This document shows, piece by piece, positions 1 to 7,142 of a stretch of 64,000 nt of DNA. The number at the start of each line of letters is the position of its first letter. Within the stretch, counting starts at the first letter, position 1. Below the pieces are notes generated by a model. The model was not told where the DNA came from, ran no database searches, and worked only from the letters and a program-made list of their open reading frames with translations. A program made the translations under genes and the position numbers. This DNA comes from Chlorella sp. KRBP (Eukaryota > Chlorophyta > Trebouxiophyceae > Chlorellales > Chlorellaceae): NCBI GenBank assembly GCA_004335735.1, contig QAXK01001517.1, forward strand, positions 1 to 64,000, written 5' to 3'.

Positions 1-1
1 G

Positions 2-286
2 CGCTTCGGCCTGCCGGTGCTGCCGCTCATCGTCGGCGCCATCCTCGGCCCGCTCGTCGAGCGCAAGGCGCGCCAGGCGCTGCAGCTGACGGGTGGCGAC
101 GCCTCGGGGCTGGTCGGCGGCCCGGTGGCCTGGGTCTGCTACGCCTTCATCGTCGGTGTGCTGGTCTGGCCGTTCGTCGCCAGGCTCCGCGGCCGGGGTC
201 GAGGCGGGGACGACGACGGCCCGGACGACGACGGGACCTCGAATCCTCCGGGCGTCCCGGTCCACGAGACGGCGCAGTGGGGGTGA
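2..286 (+). CDS. Tripartite tricarboxylate transporter TctA-family permease, C-terminal fragment
   Basis: The reading frame is open at the window edge, so only the last 94 residues are present. They begin with a stretch containing LPLIVGAILGPLVERKARQAL, which resembles the conserved C-terminal region of TctA-type permeases (large membrane subunit of the TctABC solute importers). One more hydrophobic segment (WVCYAFIVGVLVWPFVA) follows, then a hydrophilic tail rich in Gly and Asp, probably cytoplasmic. The stop codon lies 7 bp before the next gene, so it is probably co-transcribed with the uspA-like and rraA genes. The substrate cannot be told from this piece. The family call rests on a short region. 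Confidence 0.72.
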   Translation, partial: RFGLPVLPLIVGAILGPLVERKARQALQLTGGDASGLVGGPVAWVCYAFIVGVLVWPFVARLRGRGRGGDDDGPDDDGTSNPPGVPVHETAQWG

Positions 287-293
287 CCGGGCG

Positions 294-689
294 ATGACCG
301 TTCTCGTGGGCTACGTCCCCAACGCCCTCGGCGAGGCCACCCTGCGCGCCGGCGTCGAGGAGTCGCGCCGCCGCTCCGAGCCGCTCGTCGTGCTCAACAT
401 GTCGCGCGACGACGTCCTCGTCGACGCCCGGCGCGCCCCGGCCGACGACCTCGAGCGGGTCGACCGCGACGTGCGCGAGCTCGGCGTCGACGTCGAGGTC
501 GTCCAGGTCGAGGAGGGCGGTGACGCCGCCGAGGCCCTCGTCGAGGCGGCGACGACGCACCGCGCGTCCGTCCTCGTCATCGGCCTCCGGCACCGCAGCG
601 CCGTCGGCAAGCTCATCCTCGGGTCGGTCGCCCAGCGCGTCCTGCTCGGGGCGCCGTGCCCGGTGCTCGCCGTCAAGGCGGAGTCGTGA
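294..689 (+). CDS. Universal stress protein (UspA family)
   Basis: A 131-residue single-domain Usp protein. It opens with a hydrophobic strand (MTVLVGYVPN) and ends with the Usp nucleotide-binding signature, a glycine run of the form G-x2-x-G-x9-G-S within VIGLRHRSAVGKLILGSVAQ, followed by the typical closing strand PCPVLAV. ATP-binding Usp proteins usually have this signature, so ATP binding is likely. ATG 294 was chosen because it gives the normal family length; a longer upstream frame would overlap the permease gene. It sits between a TctA-like permease and rraA, a combination that suggests a carboxylate uptake or stress-linked operon. The partner protein is unknown. Confidence 0.85.
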   Translation: MTVLVGYVPNALGEATLRAGVEESRRRSEPLVVLNMSRDDVLVDARRAPADDLERVDRDVRELGVDVEVVQVEEGGDAAEALVEAATTHRASVLVIGLRHRSAVGKLILGSVAQRVLLGAPCPVLAVKAES

Positions 690-1174
690 GCGGCGTGCCG
701 GAGGTGGCGGTCTCGACCGCGGACCTCTACGACGAGCACGGCGACGCGCTGCAGTCCTGCTCGCTCCAGCTGCGGCACGTCGGCGGGCGGCGGCAGTTCA
801 CCGGCCCCGTCGCGACCATCCGGTGCCACCGCGACAACGCGCTCGTCAAGGCCACGCTGGCGACGCCCGGCGAGGGTCGGGTGCTCGTCGTCGACGGCGG
901 CGGCTCGTTGGAGTCGGCGCTCGTCGGCGACCTCATCGCCGGCTCGGCGGTCTCGAACGGCTGGGCCGGCGTCGTCGTCCACGGCGCGGTGCGCGACTCG
1001 GTGGCCATCGGTGCGCTGCCGCTCGGCGTGCTGGCGCTGGGGACCAACCCGCGCAAGTCGGCCAAGGACGGCGTCGGCGAGGTCGACGTCCCGGTGGCCT
1101 TCGGCGGGGTCGAGTTCGTCCCCGGCGCGACCCTGTGGGCCGACGAGGACGGCATCCTCGTCACCCGCCCCTGA
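686..1174 (+). CDS. rraA: RraA family protein (RNase E regulator / HMG-CHA aldolase fold)
   Basis: 162 residues, the usual RraA length. It carries the family core GRVLVVDGGGS followed by ALVGDLIA, then GVVVHGAVRDS and the closing FGGVEFVPGA-LWADEDGI. Members either bind RNase E and reduce its activity or act as divalent-metal 4-hydroxy-4-methyl-2-oxoglutarate/oxaloacetate aldolases. The G-A-V-R-D segment keeps the Arg-Asp pair used in the aldolases, so either role is possible. The GTG start at 686 overlaps the upstream stop by four bases (GTGA), a standard translational coupling; an in-frame GTG at 656 would give an unneeded extension. Placement behind a tricarboxylate-type permease slightly favours a carboxylate-metabolism role. 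Confidence 0.85.
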   Translation: MSGVPEVAVSTADLYDEHGDALQSCSLQLRHVGGRRQFTGPVATIRCHRDNALVKATLATPGEGRVLVVDGGGSLESALVGDLIAGSAVSNGWAGVVVHGAVRDSVAIGALPLGVLALGTNPRKSAKDGVGEVDVPVAFGGVEFVPGATLWADEDGILVTRP

Positions 1175-1186
1175 CGCCCCGTCCCG

Positions 1187-1254
1187 CCCGTCGAAGGTAC
1201 GGAACACGCCGTGTCCGCCCTCGTGCACACGGCGTGTTCTGTACCTTCGACGGG
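1187..1254. terminator. Long inverted repeat between convergent genes (palindrome family C)
   Basis: Two 28-base arms (1187-1214 and 1227-1254) are complementary with one mismatch around a 12-base spacer. The arms begin CCCGTCGAAGGTAC. It lies between the rraA stop and the 3' end of marR, so it can serve both strands. There is no T-run, so if it terminates transcription it is not a classical intrinsic terminator. See the finding on palindrome families. Confidence 0.7.
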
Positions 1255-1278
1255 TTCTGCGGGGCGGGGGTCCGCGAG

Positions 1279-1716
1279 TCAGCCGGGGGTGTCGAGTCGC
1301 TCGAGGATGCGCCGCAGCGCCACCCGGTCGCGCTCGGGGAGCCGCCCGAAGTAGGCGTCGGCCCCGGTGCGACGGGCCGAGGCCACCTCGTCGACGAGCC
1401 GGGTGCCGGCCGCGGTGAGCCCGACGACCTGCGCCCGTCGGTCGGTCGGGTCGGGGGAGCGTTCGGCGAGCCCGCGCTCCTCGAGCGCGTCGACGACGTC
1501 CGTCACCGAGCGCGGCGCCACCCGCAGGTGCTGGGCCAGCTCGCCGAGCCGCATCGTCCCGTGGTGGCCGACCACCCGCAGCGCGCGGGCGTGGTGGGGC
1601 GCGAGGTCGTAGGGCTCGTAGGCGGCCATCCCGGTGCGGCGCAGGTCGCGGGCGACGCGCATCACCAGGTCGCCGAGGTCGAGGTCGGCCGCGGGGGTGT
1701 CGTCGGCGGGGTGCAC
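1279..1716 (-). CDS. MarR family transcriptional regulator
   Basis: 145 residues with a MarR winged-helix domain: helix region LAPHHARALRVVGHHG, recognition part RLGELAQHLRVAPRSVTDVVDALEERGL, then the wing ERSPDPTDRRAQVVGLT. It diverges from an ABC exporter gene over a short region holding a perfect palindrome, so the simplest reading is autoregulation and repression of the exporter, relieved by a ligand. The start is taken at GTG 1716: a TAGCAT box (complement of 1724-1729) lies 7 bp upstream, giving a leaderless transcript. The longer frame from 1770 would place coding sequence through the operator and -10 box and is unlikely. Inducer unknown. Confidence 0.85.
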   Translation of the reverse strand: MHPADDTPAADLDLGDLVMRVARDLRRTGMAAYEPYDLAPHHARALRVVGHHGTMRLGELAQHLRVAPRSVTDVVDALEERGLAERSPDPTDRRAQVVGLTAAGTRLVDEVASARRTGADAYFGRLPERDRVALRRILERLDTPG

Positions 1717-1723
1717 GCGGGGA

Positions 1724-1729
1724 ATGCTA
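1724..1729 (-). promoter_or_regulatory. -10 box of leaderless marR promoter
   Basis: TAGCAT on the minus strand, seven bases from the GTG start at 1716. It fits TAnnnT, and the same arrangement recurs before many genes in this window. Confidence 0.55.
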
Positions 1730-1748
1730 CCGGCGGGTGGTGCGTTTG

Positions 1749-1770
1749 CCTCATTGTGAGGTAACCTCAC
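1749..1770. promoter_or_regulatory. Probable MarR operator (two overlapping inverted repeats)
   Basis: A palindrome GTGAGGTAACCTCAC (1756-1770) overlaps a second inverted repeat CCTCA-TTG-TGAGG (1749-1761), so the TGAGG half-site is shared. It lies in the -35 area of marR and 30-50 bp before the ABC exporter start, the expected position for a shared repressor site. Confidence 0.7.
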
Positions 1771-1799
1771 TAAATCCCGACCCGGAAGGAGGGGTGCCC

Positions 1800-3692
1800 G
1801 TGGCAGCGGCCCCGACCCAGATCCCCACCCGCCCCACGACCCACGACCCGTCGACGCCCGCCCCCTCCCACGGCGGAGGCCGTGGCGGCCGTGGCGGCGC
1901 GATGACCATCGACCCCCGCGACCGTGCGCGTCTCGAGGAGGCGCCCGTCCGGCTCTCCCGCGTGCTCGCCCTGTTCCGCCCGCACCGCCGGCGCATCACC
2001 GTCGTCGTGGCGATCATCGTCGTCACGAGCATCGTCGGTCTCGCCCAGCCGTTCCTCGTCCGTGAGGTGGTCGACGTGGCGATCCCGCAGCAGGACGTCC
2101 GCCTCCTCGCCCTAGCCGTCGCCGCGATGGTCGCCGTCGCCGCCGTCACCCAGCTGCTCGGCGTCGTCCAGACCTGGCTCTCGACGCAGGTCGGCCAGCG
2201 CGTCATGCACGGCCTGCGCACCGACGTCTTCACCCACCTCCAGCGCCAGTCGCTCGGCTTCTTCACCCGCACCCGCGGCGGCGAGGTGCAGTCGCGCCTC
2301 GTCAACGACGTCGGCGGGATGCAGGGCGTCGTCACCTCCACGGCCACGTCCATCGCCTCGAACGTCACGACCGCCGTCGCCACCGCGGTCGCGATGGTCG
2401 CGCTGTCGTGGCGGCTCTCCCTCCTCTCCCTGCTCGTCGTGCCTCCGGCCCTCTGGCTGACCCGCCGCGTCGCCCTGCTGCGCCGCGAGGTCACCGCCCA
2501 GCAGCAGCGCCGGCTCGCCGACCTCAACGCGCAGATCGAGGAGGGGCTGTCGGTCAGCGGCGTCCGCCTCGCCAAGACCCTCGGCACCGGCCGGCGCACG
2601 GCCGACCGCTTCGCCGCCACGTCTGAGGACCTCGTCGGGCTCGAGCTGCGCTCGCAGCTCGCCGGGCGCTGGCGGATGGCGACGATGCAGATCGTCTTCG
2701 CGGTCATCCCCGCGCTCGTCTACCTCGTGGCCGGCCTCCCCGCGACGTCCGGCGCGATGACCATCGGCACGCTCGTGGCCTTCACCGCGCTGCAGGGCGG
2801 CATCTTCCGGCCGCTCATGGGGCTGCTCAACGTCTCCGCCCAGTGGGTGGCCTCGATGGCCCTCTTCTCGCGGGTCTTCGAGTACCTCGACCTCGAGCCC
2901 GACGTGCCGGCCCCCGCCCACCCCGTGCCCCTCGACCCCACGCTCGTGTCCGGGCACGTCCGGATGGACGGCGTCGCCGTGCGCTACCCCGGCTCGGACC
3001 GGGATGCCGTCTCCGGCGTGACCCTCGACGTCCCTGCCGGGTCGACGCTGGCCCTCGTCGGGGCCACGGGTTCCGGGAAGTCCACGCTCGCCGGGCTGCT
3101 GGCCCGACTGCACGACCCGGATGCCGGGCGCGTGAGCGTCGACGGCGTCGACGTCCGCGACCTCGACCCCGAGGTGCTCGCGTCCGTCGTCGGCACGGTG
3201 TCGCAGGAGAGCTACCTCGTCCACGCCTCGGTGCGCGAGAACCTCCTCCTCGCCCGTCCCGAGGCCACGGAGGCCGACCTCTGGCGGGCGCTGGCCGCCG
3301 CCCAGGTCGCCGACCTCGTGGCGTCGCTGCCGGACGGGCTCGACACGGTGGTCGGCGCGCGCGGGCACCGGTTCTCCGGAGGGGAGCAGCAGCGGCTCGC
3401 CGTGGCCCGCACCATCCTGCGCGACCCGCCGGTGCTCGTCCTCGACGAGGCGACCTCGGCCCTCGACACCGCCACCGAGCGGGCGCTGCAGGCGGCGCTC
3501 GACGAGCTGGCGCGTGGCCGGACGACGGTCACCATCGCCCACCGGCTCTCGACCGTGCGGCGTGCCGACCGCATCGCGGTGCTCGACGCCGGGCGGGTCG
3601 TGGAGTCCGGCACGCACGAGGAGCTTCTCGCGCTCGGCGGCCGGTACGCGGGCCTCGTCGCCGCGGCCGAGGGGGCGCCCGTCCCCGCGTGA
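1800..3692 (+). CDS. ABC transporter exporter half-molecule (fused TMD-NBD), probable multidrug/lipid efflux
   Basis: 630 residues. A Pro/Gly-rich cytoplasmic N-terminus leads into a six-helix exporter domain (from about residue 60 to 380), then an ATPase domain with A-loop region VRYPG, Walker A GATGSGKST, Q-loop GTVSQESY, signature FSGGEQQR, Walker B VLVLDEATSALD and switch histidine TIAHRLSTV, so a complete ABC subfamily B/C-type exporter that should work as a dimer in the membrane. GTG 1800 is preceded by AAGGAGG (1786-1792) at 7 bp. The divergent marR gene and intervening operator suggest drug- or metabolite-induced expression. The substrate cannot be read from sequence. Confidence 0.9.
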   Translation: MAAAPTQIPTRPTTHDPSTPAPSHGGGRGGRGGAMTIDPRDRARLEEAPVRLSRVLALFRPHRRRITVVVAIIVVTSIVGLAQPFLVREVVDVAIPQQDVRLLALAVAAMVAVAAVTQLLGVVQTWLSTQVGQRVMHGLRTDVFTHLQRQSLGFFTRTRGGEVQSRLVNDVGGMQGVVTSTATSIASNVTTAVATAVAMVALSWRLSLLSLLVVPPALWLTRRVALLRREVTAQQQRRLADLNAQIEEGLSVSGVRLAKTLGTGRRTADRFAATSEDLVGLELRSQLAGRWRMATMQIVFAVIPALVYLVAGLPATSGAMTIGTLVAFTALQGGIFRPLMGLLNVSAQWVASMALFSRVFEYLDLEPDVPAPAHPVPLDPTLVSGHVRMDGVAVRYPGSDRDAVSGVTLDVPAGSTLALVGATGSGKSTLAGLLARLHDPDAGRVSVDGVDVRDLDPEVLASVVGTVSQESYLVHASVRENLLLARPEATEADLWRALAAAQVADLVASLPDGLDTVVGARGHRFSGGEQQRLAVARTILRDPPVLVLDEATSALDTATERALQAALDELARGRTTVTIAHRLSTVRRADRIAVLDAGRVVESGTHEELLALGGRYAGLVAAAEGAPVPA

Positions 3693-3776
3693 GCGCACCG
3701 GACAGGTCTCGGGTGCGAGACAGGATGCGGCGCGCGCTGCTGGTCGCGAGGCCGGGCCGGCCCTCCAATGGGAGGC

Positions 3777-5339
3777 ATGACCGCTGACGCCGCCGCCACC
3801 CCTTCCGTCGTCGTCGGAGCCGGCCCGCTGACCGTCGAGGACGTCCTCGCCGTCGCCCGCCACGACGCCCCGGTGCGCCTCGACGAGGCCGCGCTCGTGG
3901 AGGTCCGCCGCACCCGCGAGATCATCCGCGGCCTCGCCGACGACCCGCAGCCGCACTACGGCGTCTCGACCGGCTTCGGGGCGCTGGCCACCCGCCACAT
4001 CCCCGTCGACCTGCGACACCGGTTGCAGCGCAGCCTGATCCGCAGCCACGCCGCCGGATCCGGCCCGGAGGTCGAGCGCGAGGTCGTCCGCGCCCTGATG
4101 CTCCTGCGCATCGCCACGCTGGCCACCGGCCGCACCGGCATCCGCGAGGAGACCCTGCGCACGTACGCCGGCCTGCTCGACGCCGGCATCACCCCCGTCG
4201 TCCACGAGTACGGCTCGCTCGGCTGCTCCGGCGACCTCGCGCCCCTCTCGCACTGCGCGCTGGCCCTCATGGGCGAGGGCGAGGTCCGCGACGCCGCGGG
4301 CACGCGGATGCCCGCCGCCGACGCCCTCGCCGACGCCGGTCTCGCCCCGGTGGAGCTCGAGGAGAAGGAGGGCCTGGCCCTCGTCAACGGCACCGACGGG
4401 ATGCTCGGGATGCTCTGCCTCGCGCTCCACGACCTGCGCGAGCTGCTCGTCGTCGCCGACGTCTCGGCCGCCATGAGCGTCGAGGGCCTGCTCGGCACCG
4501 ACGACGTGTTCGCCGCCGACCTGCACACCCTCCGCCCGCAGCCGGGGCAGGCCGTCAGCGCCGCGAACATCCGGAAGGTGATGGCGCACAGCCCGATCCG
4601 CGAGTCGCACCGCACCGAGGAGTGCACCCGCGTCCAGGACGCCTACTCGCTGCGCTGTGCCCCGCAGGTGGCCGGCGGCGCCCGCGACACGGTGGAGCAC
4701 GCCGCCCGGGTCGCCGGCTTCGAGCTCGCCAGCGCCGTGGACAACCCCGTCGTCACCCCCGACGGCCGGGTGGAGAGCAACGGCAACTTCCACGGCGCGC
4801 CCGTCGCCTACGTCCTCGACTTCCTCGCCATCGTCGCGGCCGACGTCGCGTCGATGTCCGAGCGGCGCACCGACCGCTTCCTCGACGTCTCGCGGAGCAA
4901 CGGCCTGCCGCCGTTCCTCGCCGACGACCCCGGCGTGGACAGCGGCCACATGATCGCGCAGTACACGCAGGCGGCGATCGTGTCGGAGATGAAGCGCCTC
5001 GCCGCCCCGGCCTCCGTCGACTCGATCCCGAGCAGCGCGATGCAGGAGGACCACGTCTCGATGGGCTGGTCCGGGGCCCGCAAGCTGCGCCGCTCCGTCG
5101 ACGGTCTCTCCCGCGTGCTCGCCGTCGAGGTCCTCACCGCCGCCCGGGGCCTGCAGCTGCGGGCCCCACTGGCCCCGGCCCCGGCCACCGGTGCCGTGGT
5201 CGAGGCCCTCGCCGCCGCCGGTGCCGGCACCCCCGGCCCCGACCGCTTCCTCGCGCCCGAGGTCGAGGTCGCCCACCGGCTCGTCACCGACGGCACGGTC
5301 CGCCGCGTCGTCGAGCAGGTCACCGGGTCCCTGGCCTGA
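3777..5339 (+). CDS. hutH: Histidine ammonia-lyase
   Basis: 520 residues; converts L-histidine to trans-urocanate and ammonia, the first step of histidine degradation, in the cytoplasm. The catalytic MIO cofactor would form from Cys150-Ser151-Gly152 in GSLGCSGDLAPLSH; most enzymes have Ala-Ser-Gly but Cys is allowed in the family pattern and is seen in actinobacteria. Other conserved parts are YGVSTGFGAL near the N-terminus, NGTDGMLG, and SIPSSAMQEDHVSMG near the C-terminus. The start is uncertain: ATG 3777 follows GGAGG by one base, while an in-frame ATG at 3768 lacks a clear ribosome site. Downstream hut genes are separated from it by unrelated genes, so it has its own promoter. Confidence 0.95.
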   Translation: MTADAAATPSVVVGAGPLTVEDVLAVARHDAPVRLDEAALVEVRRTREIIRGLADDPQPHYGVSTGFGALATRHIPVDLRHRLQRSLIRSHAAGSGPEVEREVVRALMLLRIATLATGRTGIREETLRTYAGLLDAGITPVVHEYGSLGCSGDLAPLSHCALALMGEGEVRDAAGTRMPAADALADAGLAPVELEEKEGLALVNGTDGMLGMLCLALHDLRELLVVADVSAAMSVEGLLGTDDVFAADLHTLRPQPGQAVSAANIRKVMAHSPIRESHRTEECTRVQDAYSLRCAPQVAGGARDTVEHAARVAGFELASAVDNPVVTPDGRVESNGNFHGAPVAYVLDFLAIVAADVASMSERRTDRFLDVSRSNGLPPFLADDPGVDSGHMIAQYTQAAIVSEMKRLAAPASVDSIPSSAMQEDHVSMGWSGARKLRRSVDGLSRVLAVEVLTAARGLQLRAPLAPAPATGAVVEALAAAGAGTPGPDRFLAPEVEVAHRLVTDGTVRRVVEQVTGSLA

Positions 5340-5363
5340 GCCCTTGCCCCGCCGTCAGTGATA

Positions 5364-5381
5364 TGCAACATTTGTGTTGCA
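5364..5381. promoter_or_regulatory. Probable ArsR-family operator
   Basis: Inverted repeat TGCAACA-tttg-TGTTGCA, arms at 5364-5370 and 5375-5381, in an AT-richer stretch 26 bp before an SRPBCC-arsR operon. Short palindromes of this type in front of arsR genes are usual autoregulatory sites. Confidence 0.6.
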
Positions 5382-5406
5382 CATTACTGCGACCGAGGGA
5401 GTGGAC

Positions 5407-5853
5407 GTGGGACACGTCATCGAGAAGAGCATCGAGATCGACGCCGACGCGGCGCAGGTGTGGCCGCTGGTCAGCGAGCCCGGCTGGTGGATCAACGACG
5501 GCGAGTACGTCGAGCACGTGCTCGATCGGCGGGCCGACGGTGTCGTCACCGTGACCGACCCCGTGCACGGCGCGTTCCCGCTCGTGGTGGTCGAGGAGCG
5601 CGAGCCCCGCTACGTCGCGTTCCGCTGGCTCGCGCGCACCGACGAGCCGTCCGTCGACGGACCGGGGACCCTCACCGAGTTCTGGGTGGACGACCGCCCG
5701 GGCGGGGTGACGCTGCGGGTGCGCGAGAGCGGCTTCGAGTCGCTCGGCGAGAGCGAGGTCGAGCTCGTGCAGACCGTCGCCGACAACACCGAGGGCTGGG
5801 AGACCGAGCTCGCCGTCGCCAAGCGGCGCGTCGAGGGCCGGCACGCGGCGTGA
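5407..5853 (+). CDS. SRPBCC (AHSA1/START-like) domain protein
   Basis: 148 residues forming one SRPBCC domain: an amphipathic start (HVIEKSIEIDADAAQVWPLVSEPGWWI), central strands (YVAFRWLART, GTLTEFWVDD, GVTLRVRESGF) and a long C-terminal helix ending in AVAKRRVEGRHAA. Such proteins hold hydrophobic ligands in a deep pocket; many actinobacterial members pair with an ArsR regulator, as here, where the next gene starts in the stop codon (GTGA overlap). GTG 5407 was chosen because GAGGGAG (5395-5401) lies 5 bp before it; an in-frame GTG at 5401 and TTG at 5374 are less well placed, and 5374 lies inside the operator. Ligand unknown. Confidence 0.8.
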   Translation: MGHVIEKSIEIDADAAQVWPLVSEPGWWINDGEYVEHVLDRRADGVVTVTDPVHGAFPLVVVEEREPRYVAFRWLARTDEPSVDGPGTLTEFWVDDRPGGVTLRVRESGFESLGESEVELVQTVADNTEGWETELAVAKRRVEGRHAA

Positions 5854-6218
5854 GCACGACGGCCCCGGCCGTGGGCGACCCCGACGCGGCCCTGTTCGCC
5901 GCGCTCGGCGACCCGACGCGGCTGGCCATCCTCGCCGCCCTGGGCGCCGGCGGCGCCGCGACCGCCACCCGGCTCGCCGCACCCCTGCCGGTGACCCGCC
6001 AGGCGGTCAGCCGGCACCTCGGGGTGCTCGCGGACGCGGGGCTCGTCCGGACCTCGAAGCACGGGCGCGACGTGCTCTACCGCGTCGAGGTCGAGCCGCT
6101 GCGGGAGCGTGCGCAGTGGCTGCTGTCGGTGTCCGACGCCTGGGACCGCCGCCTGGACGACCTCAGGTCCCGCGCGGAGGCGGCGGGCTCCCCGCGCCCC
6201 GACCGCGAACGTGGGTGA
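5850..6218 (+). CDS. ArsR family transcriptional regulator
   Basis: 122 residues with a winged helix-turn-helix of the ArsR/SmtB type: ALFAALGDPTRLAILAAL, then PVTRQAVSRHLGVLADAGLV and the wing TSKHGRDVLYRVE. No metal-binding cysteine cluster is present, so it is likely one of the non-metal ArsR regulators that accompany SRPBCC proteins. GTG 5850 overlaps the upstream stop by four bases, and both genes sit behind the palindrome at 5364-5381, which it probably binds. Its own 3' end runs into the large inverted repeat starting at 6203. Confidence 0.87.
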   Translation: MSTTAPAVGDPDAALFAALGDPTRLAILAALGAGGAATATRLAAPLPVTRQAVSRHLGVLADAGLVRTSKHGRDVLYRVEVEPLRERAQWLLSVSDAWDRRLDDLRSRAEAAGSPRPDRERG

Positions 6219-6258
6219 AGGTCTTCGGCATGCCGAAGGTCTTCACCCACGTTCGCGG
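6203..6258. terminator. Long inverted repeat at convergent gene ends (palindrome family A)
   Basis: A 56-bp palindrome with no spacer: arms 6203-6230 and 6231-6258 match except at two central positions. The arms carry CGCGAACGTGGGTGAA, close to the arms at 42519 and 43779. It starts inside the arsR 3' end and stops 16 bp before the end of the opposing methyltransferase gene. No T-run follows. Confidence 0.7.
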
Positions 6259-6274
6259 AGAGGGCGGCTGAGGG

Positions 6275-6967
6275 TCAGGCGGTGCGGGTGGCGCGGACGA
6301 CGAGGTCGTCGGCGTGGTGGGCGCCGGCGCCCCCGTTGATCAGCCGCGGCCGGCGCTCCTCGACCACCTCCCAGCCCTCGGCGCCCCGCAGTGCCGCGGC
6401 GACGTCCTGGGGTGCCAGCAGCGTGTCCGGGTCGAAGCCGTGGGCGATGGCCCGCTCCCGGTCGACGTCGGCGTGGTGCACGACGAGCAGGGTGCCGCCC
6501 GGCGCGACGAGACCGGCGAGCAGGTCGACGGGGGAGACCTCGAGCGAGATCGCGGGGTAGAAGACGGAGACGAGGTCGAAGGCCGCGGCCGGCAGCTCGA
6601 CCTCCCCGAGGCCGCCACGCCGCCACGTCACCTCGACCCGGCGCTCCCCGGCCGCGGCCCGGGCCCGCTCGAGCGCGACGCCCGAGGGGTCCAGGGCCGT
6701 CACCGTCCAGCGACGGGTGGCGAGCCAGACGGCGTCGGCCCCCTCGCCGCACCCGACGTCGAGCGCGCGCCCCGGCGTGAGGGCCGCCGCCTCCACCGTG
6801 AGGGCGTGGTTGGGCTCCCCGCTCCAGATGCGGTCGGTCTCGGAGTAGCGGGCGTCCCAGACCGACTCGTCGTCGCGCAGTGGGTACCCGTGCTCGTGGC
6901 GGAGCGGGGCCCCGGAGCCGTGCGGGTCGTCGTGGTCGGCCGCGTGGCCGGCGTCGTGCGTGGTCAT
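6275..6967 (-). CDS. Class I SAM-dependent methyltransferase
   Basis: 230 residues. The N-terminal part is His/Asp-rich (MTTHDAGHAADHDDPHG) and the segment WDARYSETDRIWSGEPN leads to the SAM-binding motif I ALDVGCGEGADAVWLA, motif II acidic residue in VTALDPSG, and later motif FDLVSVFYPAI. The arrangement resembles small methyltransferases of the tellurite-resistance/thiopurine type, but the substrate is not identifiable. ATG 6967 is backed by GGAGGAG 9 bp upstream; a longer frame to 7237 would run into the divergent hutU gene. It lies between the arsR operon and hutU on the opposite strand and is probably unrelated to histidine use. Confidence 0.8.
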   Translation of the reverse strand: MTTHDAGHAADHDDPHGSGAPLRHEHGYPLRDDESVWDARYSETDRIWSGEPNHALTVEAAALTPGRALDVGCGEGADAVWLATRRWTVTALDPSGVALERARAAAGERRVEVTWRRGGLGEVELPAAAFDLVSVFYPAISLEVSPVDLLAGLVAPGGTLLVVHHADVDRERAIAHGFDPDTLLAPQDVAAALRGAEGWEVVEERRPRLINGGAGAHHADDLVVRATRTA

Positions 6968-7142
6968 GTCCCGAGTCTCCTCCGAGCCGCCGGGCGCGCG
7001 GGCATCCTGTTGCCGTTCCGGCACGCGGAGCGGCGCGGCGGTGCCCATCACGTCTCGGATGCCAGACGCCGTCGGCCGATGCCCTCTCCTGCAGCGCCCC
7101 CGGCGCCGCGACAGTGGGAGGAACGCGACGAAGGAGATCGAC

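Noticed and set aside
4224..4232. Cys-Ser-Gly instead of Ala-Ser-Gly in the HutH MIO motif as a possible defect
   Set aside because: The accepted family pattern allows Cys at this position and actinobacterial enzymes have it, so activity is not in doubt on this basis.
2112..5276. Long minus-strand open frame antisense to the ABC exporter and hutH
   Set aside because: Covers two clearly coding plus-strand genes and encodes low-complexity Gly/Arg/Glu/His-rich sequence typical of GC-rich shadows.
6203..6258. Palindromes considered as insertion-sequence ends
   Set aside because: Each is a complete hairpin with no transposase gene or second end, and no target duplications are evident.
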